NCBI GenBank assembly: GCA_937888955.1
Contig: CALAQW010000012.1
Coordinates: 1 to 49,453 of the forward strand
Source: an uncultured Alphaproteobacteria bacterium
GTDB lineage: Bacteria > Pseudomonadota > Alphaproteobacteria > UBA11222
DNA: 49,453 bases
Direction of reading: 5' to 3'
Under the pieces are notes generated by a model that worked only from the letters and a program-made list of their open reading frames with translations, did no database searches and was not told where the DNA came from. Shown in pieces: positions 43,091-49,453 of the stretch (positions are counted from its first letter, which is position 1; every line of letters starts with the position of its first letter). The position numbers were made by a program, and so were the translations under genes.

Positions 43091-45265
43091 ATGCTGCCGG
43101 CATTCTTTTCTTCTCTTCTCGTTCAGGCTGGCGCGTTGGCGTTATCGCTGTATAGCGGGTTCACAAATAGACGTCAGTTTTTTTGGTGGATGTTGGCGCT
43201 TATCGCTGCGGCTTTGGCGACGACCACTCTTGTGATCCTTTCTATTGACCGGGACGCACCAATTTTTTCCGGTCCATTATCCGGACTTTATGCCGCGCTA
43301 TACCTTGTTGTTTCCGTTGGGGTTTTTGCGCTCGTTATTCAGTTAAGACAGCTTAACGCCGGGGCGGGCGGCATTGCCGCGGATATGCTTACGCAACTTT
43401 CGGGGATTCTCGATGCCTCGCCAATTCCATTTGTTATAACGCGTCTGGCTGATGCGCATATCGTCTATGTTAACGCGGCGGCGTGCCGCTTATTCGCCGC
43501 ATCGCGCGAACAGATGCTCGGCGCTGATATCGGGCGATTTTTTCCCGATCAAGAAGGATTTGAAGGGCGTCTGACAGTTGCCAGACAACATGAGTCCTAC
43601 GCACATCAGGATGTTACCTATGTAACGCTTACCGGCCAGACCCTGCACGCACGCAGTTCGGGTACAAAGCTTACCATCGATAATCAGGACCATATGCTGA
43701 GTTCGATCATCGATGTCTCGACTGAGAAACAGGCGGAAGCGGATCTGAAAGACAGTGAAGGCAAATTCAGCGCCTTGTTCTACCAATCGATCGTCGGCAT
43801 CCAGATCTTTAAGCCCGATGGGGAAATCGAGGCAGTCAACCCGGCGTTCGAGCAGCTTTGGGGGATCAAGTTCGACGAAATTCGCGACTATAACATACTG
43901 AAAGACCCGCAAATCAGGGCCATTGACGGGGATGATATCGACAAGCTTTTTGCCGGTCAGGAATTGATCGATTTTCCCACGATCACCTACGAGATGAGCT
44001 TTCCCGAGCAAAAACCCAGCATCAGCCGGACGATTTCACCGCGCGCTTTTTCCATCAGGAATGAGCGTGGCGATATCACCCAGATTGTCGTCATGCATCT
44101 GGATATAACCGAACGGGCAAAGGCAGAAGAACAGCTCAAACAAGCCCAGAAAATGGAAGCGTTCGGGCAACTTACAGGCGGCATCGCACATGATTTCAAT
44201 AATCTTCTGGCGGTCATTCTGGGCAATCTGGATCTGGCGGCGGATCAGCGTCGTGACGATGCCGATCTTGCACGGCTGCTTGAACCCGCCATACGGGCGA
44301 GCGAGCGGGGTGCGGAACTTGTGCAGCAATTGCTGGCATTTTCGCGCCGGCAACCCTTGCAGCCACAGCCGATAAAGCTTCAGGAAAACATCCTCGACAT
44401 GATCGGCATCCTGCAGCGGACATTGGGTGAGGATATCGAGATTGGCACGAAATTCAGCGATGGCGGCGCCGAATGTATGGCCGATCCCGCGCAGCTCGAA
44501 AGCGCCCTGCTCAATCTGGCGGTCAATGCCCGGCACGCCATGCCGCAAAATGGCAAGCTGACGATCGAAACGGCCGAAGTCTGGCTCGACGAACATTATG
44601 CGGCCACACGGTTCGAGGTAACGCCAGGCCCCTATCTCATGCTCGCGGTGAGCGATACAGGGATCGGCATGCCACCCGATGTGGCGGCACGGGCATTCGA
44701 TCCGTTTTTCACCACAAAGGGCAATAGCGGGACCGGGCTCGGGCTCAGCATGGTCTACGGGTTTGCAAAACAGTCAGGAGGACATGTCGCGATTTATAGC
44801 GAAGAGGGCCATGGGACAACGGTCCGGCTATACCTGCCGAAGGCATCCCATGAGGTGCAACTTCCCCGGCCTGAAACCGGCGATATATCGGCCGCCGTCG
44901 CGGGAACGAAACTGCTTGTTGTCGAAGATGATGACGATGTGCGCGATCTGACGGAGACTTTGCTCAAGAGCCTTGCCTGCCACCCTGTGTTGGCGTCTTC
45001 CGGAGCGGAAGCCCTGGCTATGCTTGGGCAATCAGGTCCGTTCGATGTGCTGCTGACCGATGTCGTCCTGCCGGGCGGATTGAGTGGTGTCGATATCGCG
45101 CGTCAGGCTGAACGGCTGCAACCGGGTATCAAGGTGATGTTCATGTCCGGCTATACCGAAAATGCGGTGATTCATCATGGCAAGCTCGATGAAGGGGTCA
45201 TCCTGCTGCAAAAGCCCTTCCGCCGGGCGGATATGGCGCAGAAACTGACCGAGGCGTTGACGTAG
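43091..45265 (+). CDS. Hybrid histidine kinase with two PAS domains and receiver (CckA-like core)
   Basis: 724 residues: three hydrophobic helices (about 5-20, 33-51, 66-84), PAS (about 100-215), PAS (about 222-345), HisKA with H367 in GGIAHDFNNLLA, HATPase (NLAVNARHAM, SDTGIGM, GTGLGLSMV) and a C-terminal receiver (607-724) with D657 in LLTDVVLP. The HDFNN box is that of the CckA class, but the sensor part differs and no chpT or ctrA is adjacent, so I call it an orphan hybrid kinase. No clear Shine-Dalgarno precedes the ATG. It diverges from the SDR gene. Confidence 0.92.
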   Translation: MLPAFFSSLLVQAGALALSLYSGFTNRRQFFWWMLALIAAALATTTLVILSIDRDAPIFSGPLSGLYAALYLVVSVGVFALVIQLRQLNAGAGGIAADMLTQLSGILDASPIPFVITRLADAHIVYVNAAACRLFAASREQMLGADIGRFFPDQEGFEGRLTVARQHESYAHQDVTYVTLTGQTLHARSSGTKLTIDNQDHMLSSIIDVSTEKQAEADLKDSEGKFSALFYQSIVGIQIFKPDGEIEAVNPAFEQLWGIKFDEIRDYNILKDPQIRAIDGDDIDKLFAGQELIDFPTITYEMSFPEQKPSISRTISPRAFSIRNERGDITQIVVMHLDITERAKAEEQLKQAQKMEAFGQLTGGIAHDFNNLLAVILGNLDLAADQRRDDADLARLLEPAIRASERGAELVQQLLAFSRRQPLQPQPIKLQENILDMIGILQRTLGEDIEIGTKFSDGGAECMADPAQLESALLNLAVNARHAMPQNGKLTIETAEVWLDEHYAATRFEVTPGPYLMLAVSDTGIGMPPDVAARAFDPFFTTKGNSGTGLGLSMVYGFAKQSGGHVAIYSEEGHGTTVRLYLPKASHEVQLPRPETGDISAAVAGTKLLVVEDDDDVRDLTETLLKSLACHPVLASSGAEALAMLGQSGPFDVLLTDVVLPGGLSGVDIARQAERLQPGIKVMFMSGYTENAVIHHGKLDEGVILLQKPFRRADMAQKLTEALT

Positions 45266-45292
45266 CCGCGCGTCACACCCCGCAGCCATGCA

Positions 45293-46408
45293 TCAGCCAG
45301 GCGCGGTACCTGGCTCAAGCGCACGTCCGCTACGCCATTGCCGCACTGCCCGCATCTGGATCAATGTGACGCTCAGCAAAAGCAAGGCGCCAAGCTGGTG
45401 CAAGATGGCGAGCTTGAACGGAACAACCGCAATCAATGTCCAGATGCCCAGTGCGAACTGCCCTGCAACAACACATGCTGTCAGCAGGATGCTTGCTTTC
45501 ACCCGCCCCGGTACATGCGCCCGGAAACCTGCCAGCAGGCTCCATAATGCGACGAGCGCGATAATCGCCGCCATCACCCGATGATTGAATTGCACCATGG
45601 TGATGTTTTCGAACAGATTGAGATAGGCAGGCGTTTCGAGCCACAGCCCCTTGGGTATCCAACGGCCATCCATCAGCGGCCAGCTATTATAGGTCAGACC
45701 GGCATCAAGCCCCGCGACAAGCGCGCCCAGCAGAACCTGCAAGAAAACCAGCAGGCAAAGCAGTTTCGACAGCCAGATAAGTGATCCGCTGCCCGCAACT
45801 GTGATCTGCGTACGGTTCGCCTTGCTGCCATGCAGGTAACCAAGCGCGATCCAGAAAATATAGCCATAAAGGAAAAACGCCATTCCCAGATGCGCGGCCA
45901 GCCGGTACTGACTGACATCGACCCGGTCGACAAGCCCGCTTTTGACCATGTACCAGCCCAATGCACCCTGCGCACCGCCAAGCGCGAACATGGTCAGCAT
46001 GTGGGGGATATCCCTTGCGCTGAATCGTTTGCGCCACAGGAAATATAAAAACGGGACCAGAAACAAAACGCCGGCCATCCGCCCCAGCAGCCGGTGCAAC
46101 CACTCCCACCAATAGATACGCTTGAATTCGGCAAGGCTCATGCCTTTGTTGATCCGCGTATATTCCGGGATCTGCTTGTATTTCGCGAATTCCGCTTCCC
46201 AGGACGGCTGATCCAGCGGAGGTATGACACCGGTCACAGGCTGCCACTCGGTTATCGACAGCCCTGAATCGGTCAGCCTTGTTGTCCCGCCAACCACGAC
46301 GATCAATGCGATAAATCCGCATAAACAGAACAACCACCGCGCAATATCGCGTTTTGGCGGGATTATCTGCAATTCCTGGGCGAACATTCGATCGGGGCGG
46401 CGGCTCAT
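45293..46408 (-). CDS. ctaA: Heme A synthase (COX15/CtaA type 2)
   Basis: 371 residues with eight predicted helices. Characteristic blocks: VVVGGTTRLTDSGLSITEWQPVTG (helix 1 end), YWWEWLHRLLGR with a heme-ligand His, AAHLGMAF, GLDAGLTYNSWPLMDG, and VQFNHRVMA plus LHQLGALLLL with further His ligands. It oxidises heme O to heme A for an aa3-type oxidase, implying aerobic respiration. I start it at the ATG right after a GTG, with AGGGA upstream. Confidence 0.97.
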   Translation of the reverse strand: MSRRPDRMFAQELQIIPPKRDIARWLFCLCGFIALIVVVGGTTRLTDSGLSITEWQPVTGVIPPLDQPSWEAEFAKYKQIPEYTRINKGMSLAEFKRIYWWEWLHRLLGRMAGVLFLVPFLYFLWRKRFSARDIPHMLTMFALGGAQGALGWYMVKSGLVDRVDVSQYRLAAHLGMAFFLYGYIFWIALGYLHGSKANRTQITVAGSGSLIWLSKLLCLLVFLQVLLGALVAGLDAGLTYNSWPLMDGRWIPKGLWLETPAYLNLFENITMVQFNHRVMAAIIALVALWSLLAGFRAHVPGRVKASILLTACVVAGQFALGIWTLIAVVPFKLAILHQLGALLLLSVTLIQMRAVRQWRSGRALEPGTAPG

Positions 46409-46551
46409 CACGGGTTTCCCTGGTGGTGGCGGGGCCTCAGTGCTGGACGCTCGGGGGTTAAATATGCCATGTGCTTGCCGGGATCAGGCGAGCCGGATTG
46501 ACGCGCGGCCCCTGACGTAATGCCGTCTGATATTAAAGCGAGCGGGAGATA

Positions 46552-46749
46552 ATGCCGGTCAGAACACGTAAATTGCTGGGAACCTTCCTGCTGATCGTCT
46601 GGATGACCGCCTATACGCTGGGCTGCATGCTGATCGGTGTTCACTGGCTACCTGACAATCATTGGGCGCGTTTGCTTTTCTATCCCCTGGCCGGAATCCT
46701 GTGGGTATTCCCTGCGCGGCCGCTTTTCATCTGGATGCGGGGCGGCTGA
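46552..46749 (+). CDS. DUF2842 small membrane protein
   Basis: 65 residues with two hydrophobic helices (about 8-28 and 38-58). The pattern RTRKLLGTFLLIVWM near the start and GILWVFPARPLFIWM near the end fit DUF2842, a short family found in Alphaproteobacteria; its function is unknown. GGGAG lies close before the ATG. It is alone on the plus strand between ctaA and tRNA-Pro. Confidence 0.85.
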   Translation: MPVRTRKLLGTFLLIVWMTAYTLGCMLIGVHWLPDNHWARLLFYPLAGILWVFPARPLFIWMRGG

Positions 46750-46765
46750 GCGATCCGCGAGAAGA

Positions 46766-46842
46766 TGGTCGGAGCGGCGGGATTCGAACCCACGACCCCT
46801 TGTCCCCCAGACAAGTGCGCTACCAGGCTGCGCTACGCTCCG
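46766..46842 (-). tRNA. tRNA-Pro (anticodon GGG)
   Basis: Minus-strand cloverleaf: acceptor CGGAGCG/CGCTCCG, D-arm with GCCTGGTAGCGC, anticodon stem CTTGT/ACAAG around a loop with GGG, T-arm GTGGGTTCGAATCCCGC, discriminator A and an encoded CCA. Confidence 0.97.
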
Positions 46843-46891
46843 ACATTCTGTGCGACGCGCGTCGATTGGGCCGCGAGTCGCGAAGGCGCGC

Positions 46892-46920
46892 ACTATAGCC
46901 GCCGCATTCGGACGCGGCAA
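46892..46920 (-). promoter_or_regulatory. Promoter of tRNA-Pro
   Basis: -35 TTGCCG (46915-46920), 17-bp spacer, -10 TATAGT (46892-46897). A 12-bp perfect palindrome CGACGCGCGTCG (46853-46864) lies between the start point and the tRNA. Confidence 0.7.
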
Positions 46921-47025
46921 TCGCTAGTCTTCCATCAATCAGGAATAAGTTGCGGTTTTGTCGTCAGCCCCCAAGGCAGCCCCGCTGACAGCCTTCGTAT
47001 CAGGTGATTACGCGCCCCGTCTGAT

Positions 47026-47643
47026 CTAGTCGCCAAGTGTGCGCAGCGCCCTTGCGATCGCTTCAAGATCGGTCAGGGCATTTTCAATGGCCGCCCGGTT
47101 AGCCGGCGAAATGCCGGCTTGTGATGCGGCAGCCACGGCAGCCATGGCAGATGGTTCAGCAGCGCCCACCGGCGCGGGCGCGATCAGCGGCAATTGATCG
47201 CCGCCATCTGTTTCCGTTCCGCCGCCTTCGTGCGGATTTGTTGCGGACGAGGTGAGAGCTGAAGGCTCAGACAGCGGCGCACGATCGTCATTTGCGTTCC
47301 GGGTGTCTTCCGCCTCGAAAGTATCTGCCGTCCCGGGGGAATTGGCCGATCGGCCGATATCGACAACAAAGCGTTGCCCCTTTTCTTTCAGAACCTTCTG
47401 GACGCCCTTGATCGTATAGCCATCGCTATAGAGCAGAATCCGAATGCCGCGCAGCAGATCGATATCGCCCGGTCGGTAATAACGCCGGCCGCCCGCGCGT
47501 TTCATCGGTTTGATCTGACTGAATTTGCTTTCCCAGAAACGCAGGACATGCTGCGGAACATCAAGTTCCGCTGCTACCTCACTGATCGTCCGGAATGCTT
47601 CTGCAGATTTCGCCACGTCCTGCTCAGCGCGTTCCGTCCGCAT
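47026..47643 (-). CDS. MerR-family transcriptional regulator downstream of ihfA
   Basis: 205 residues. The N-terminal MerR winged helix (about 15-85; [39 protein letters not shown]) is clear. The rest is low-complexity Ala/Pro/Glu with no recognised effector domain. This regulator in the plsX-fabH-ihfA cluster is conserved in Alphaproteobacteria but its targets are not known to me. Three starts compete (GTG 47652, ATG 47649, ATG 47643); I chose the last because AGG is then 8 nt away. It overlaps ihfA by 20 nt. Confidence 0.9.
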   Translation of the reverse strand: MRTERAEQDVAKSAEAFRTISEVAAELDVPQHVLRFWESKFSQIKPMKRAGGRRYYRPGDIDLLRGIRILLYSDGYTIKGVQKVLKEKGQRFVVDIGRSANSPGTADTFEAEDTRNANDDRAPLSEPSALTSSATNPHEGGGTETDGGDQLPLIAPAPVGAAEPSAMAAVAAASQAGISPANRAAIENALTDLEAIARALRTLGD

Positions 47644-47947
47644 CGTCATCACCTGATGCAGGCGTCTTGTTGATGTGATCCTTCAAAACATGCGAGGCGC
47701 GGAAGGATAATACCCGCCGCGGCGCGATCGGCACTTCCTCACCGGTCTTGGGATTACGGCCGATGCGTCCACCCTTTTCGCGGACCGAGAATGTTCCGAA
47801 GGAGGAAATTTTGACGGTGTTCCCCGCCACCAGCTCATCGCAAATCTCAGCGAGAATGGATTCGACCAAGGCCGAGGATTCATTCCGGGAAAGCCCGACT
47901 TCCTGATAAACGGCTTCGCACAGATGTGCCCGCGTCACTGTGTTCAT
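47624..47947 (-). CDS. ihfA: Integration host factor subunit alpha
   Basis: 107-residue HU/IHF-family DNA-bending protein. The beta-arm region [19 protein letters not shown] carries the Pro that intercalates at the bend, and [22 protein letters not shown] is the IHF core. The alpha assignment rests on sequence and on the fabH-ihfA-merR context. The acidic C-terminal tail is short. It follows fabH after 167 nt, which leaves room for its own promoter. Confidence 0.96.
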   Translation of the reverse strand: MNTVTRAHLCEAVYQEVGLSRNESSALVESILAEICDELVAGNTVKISSFGTFSVREKGGRIGRNPKTGEEVPIAPRRVLSFRASHVLKDHINKTPASGDDDADGTR

Positions 47948-48114
47948 GCTATTCTTCCAGAGGGCGCCATAGATTGAATATGACTAACAGTTTGCGTCAG
48001 AAAAGGCGGAAATGTCAAAGCGATACACGCCTTGTTTCATGATGTTTATGATGATTTTTCCCGCAAGTGTCGCAAAATTACGTCGCCTGGCGTTCGGCAT
48101 CTACAGCAAAGCAC

Positions 48115-49092
48115 CTACCAGCGTACAAGCGTGGCGCCCCAGGTAAAGCCGCCGCCCATTGCTTCCATCAACACCAGATCGCCTTGCTTGATGCGGCCAT
48201 CGCGCAGGGCGCAATCGACCGCAAGCGGAACAGATGCCGCCGACGTATTGCCATGTAAAGCAACGGTTTGCACGACACGCTCTTCAGGAACCCCGAGCTT
48301 TTTTGCCGTCGCATCGATGATCCGCTTATTGGCCTGATGCGGCACGACCCAGTCGATATCGTCGGCACCCAGACCATTTGCTTCAAGCGTTTCGCGGACG
48401 ACCGCTGCCATATTGGTCACCGCATGCCGGAAAACCTCACGCCCGTTCATGCGGACATGACCGGTCGTTCCGGTCGAAGACGGCCCACCATCCACATACA
48501 GCATGTCATTGTACCGACCATCCGCATGCAGATGGGATGACAGAATACCGCGATCATCGGCTGTGCCATTTCCAGGGCGGGCAGACAACACAAAGGCCCC
48601 TGCCCCGTCCCCGAACAGGACGCAGGTGGTCCGGTCTTCCCAATCCAGGATTTTCGAAAAACTCTCCGCACCGATCACAAGCGCATTCCGAAACTGCCCG
48701 GCTTTCAGGAAATTATCGGCGACCGACAAGGCATAGATGAAGCCCGAACACACTGCCTGAATGTCGAATGCCGCGCCTTTTGTGACGCCAAGCGCGGCCT
48801 GCACACGGGTTGCGGTTGCGGGAAATGTCTGATCGGGTGTTGCTGTCGCCAGAACGATCAGATCGATCTCCTCGGCAGCGATGCCCCCAGCCTCCAAAGC
48901 CTGTTTGGCGGCGGCAATGGCCATATCGGATGTCAATTCGCCATCAGCGACAATATGCCGTTCACGAATGCCGGAGCGTTCGACGATCCAGTCGTCGCTG
49001 GTATCGACCATCTGCGACAGTTCAGCATTCGTCAGGGTTTTGGCCGGCAGATAACTTCCGATCCCGGTCACGACCGATCTGATGATACTCAC
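48115..49092 (-). CDS. fabH: 3-oxoacyl-ACP synthase III FabH
   Basis: 325-residue ketoacyl synthase starting fatty-acid chains from acetyl-CoA and malonyl-ACP. The Cys-His-Asn triad is C115 (AVCSG), H252 (PHQAN) and N282 (HGNTSAAS). The start is GTG overlapping the plsX stop (GTGA), so translation is coupled. Confidence 0.98.
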   Translation of the reverse strand: MSIIRSVVTGIGSYLPAKTLTNAELSQMVDTSDDWIVERSGIRERHIVADGELTSDMAIAAAKQALEAGGIAAEEIDLIVLATATPDQTFPATATRVQAALGVTKGAAFDIQAVCSGFIYALSVADNFLKAGQFRNALVIGAESFSKILDWEDRTTCVLFGDGAGAFVLSARPGNGTADDRGILSSHLHADGRYNDMLYVDGGPSSTGTTGHVRMNGREVFRHAVTNMAAVVRETLEANGLGADDIDWVVPHQANKRIIDATAKKLGVPEERVVQTVALHGNTSAASVPLAVDCALRDGRIKQGDLVLMEAMGGGFTWGATLVRW

Positions 49093-49453
49093 GAAACACC
49101 CACCTTTGTGTTTTTCTGTTGCCCTGTTTCGTCTTCTCGCGAAATCTTCACGGCACCCGCACGCGCCTGTGCATATTGTTTCAAATCAGCATCGATCCGG
49201 TTGATGATTTTCTGCCGCGCCATTTCAAGCCCGACATCGATGGCGTGGGCGAAGCCGACCTCGTCCGTACCGCCATGGCTTTTGATCACAAGCCCGTTCA
49301 GGCCAAGGAAAATGCCGCCATTATGGGCCCTTGGATCGAATTTCTCCTTTAGAAGACCAAAAACGTTTCGCGCAATCAGATAAGCAATCTTGCCCCGCCA
49401 TGATCCACCAAACGCGTCCGCAAGTGTCTGAAAAATGTCGTTCACCGGATTTG
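49089..49453 (-). CDS. plsX: Phosphate acyltransferase PlsX, C-terminal part (runs off window)
   Basis: About 120 C-terminal residues: [21 protein letters not shown] is the conserved PlsX segment, preceded by [12 protein letters not shown]. PlsX makes acyl-phosphate from acyl-ACP for phospholipid synthesis. The frame stays open to the window edge, so the gene starts outside; the GTG at 49445 is internal, not the start. The last about 25 residues after the core are polar and variable. Confidence 0.95.
   Translation of the reverse strand, partial: NPVNDIFQTLADAFGGSWRGKIAYLIARNVFGLLKEKFDPRAHNGGIFLGLNGLVIKSHGGTDEVGFAHAIDVGLEMARQKIINRIDADLKQYAQARAGAVKISREDETGQQKNTKVGVS

Overview
The window is a contiguous piece of an alphaproteobacterial chromosome, almost all of it ordinary core genome. 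I base this on gene content and order: dusB-ntrB-ntrC-ntrY-ntrX-trkA-trkH-aminotransferase-hfq-hflX, fused ispDF followed by pgpA and cinA, the plsX-fabH-ihfA-merR cluster, rplM-rpsI near argC, ctaA, DUF2842, and a class I PHA synthase. I cannot name the order or genus safely. Coding density is high, operons are tight (stop/start overlaps such as TAATG, TTGA, TGATG and GTGA), and TTG/GTG starts are common. I see no prophage, integrase, transposase, insertion sequence, CRISPR array or rRNA.

Layout. (1) 1-36 is not genomic: an Illumina adapter fragment flanked by a 19-nt inverted copy of the adjacent sequence, marking a contig edge that truncates hflX. (2) 37-12689, minus strand: transcription runs dusB, ntrB, ntrC, then ntrY, ntrX, trkA, trkH, a class IV aminotransferase, hfq and hflX. 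This joins nitrogen two-component control, K+ uptake and RNA/ribosome quality control. (3) 12999-15260, plus: ispDF, pgpA, cinA (isoprenoid precursors, phospholipid, NAD salvage). (4) 15271-16756, minus: lipA and a RatA/COQ10-like START protein. (5) 16986-19701, plus: queC-queE-queD (queuosine precursor preQ0) and a small MscS channel, then tRNA-Glu on minus. (6) 19913-27265, minus: recJ, glpX, hom, an AlaC-like aminotransferase and a proline-rich OmpA-type lipoprotein. (7) 27448-29277, plus: phaC. (8) 29304-31947, minus: argC, a small membrane protein, rpsI, rplM. (9) 32208-39551, plus: CoA-binding protein, O-acetylhomoserine sulfhydrylase, and a YbhGFSR-like ABC exporter (HlyD, tandem ATPase, two permeases). 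(10) 39584-42971, minus: atypical SDR, MBOAT acyltransferase, SGNH/DltD-like protein, a candidate extracytoplasmic O-acylation module. (11) 43091-45265, plus: hybrid PAS histidine kinase. (12) 45293-49453, minus except DUF2842: ctaA, tRNA-Pro, merR, ihfA, fabH and the 3' end of plsX.

I did not find a convincing new multi-gene system. What deserves a second look is mostly non-coding or subtle: three consecutive hairpins filling the recJ-glpX gap; an intrinsic terminator placed just ahead of argC (possible attenuator); a QueD-like protein lacking the usual catalytic Cys and C-terminal Glu; a plus-strand terminator implying that mscS transcripts run antisense through tRNA-Glu; a stem in the leader of the sulfhydrylase gene; triple TTGCA boxes before phaC; and the SDR-MBOAT-SGNH module, whose substrate is unknown.
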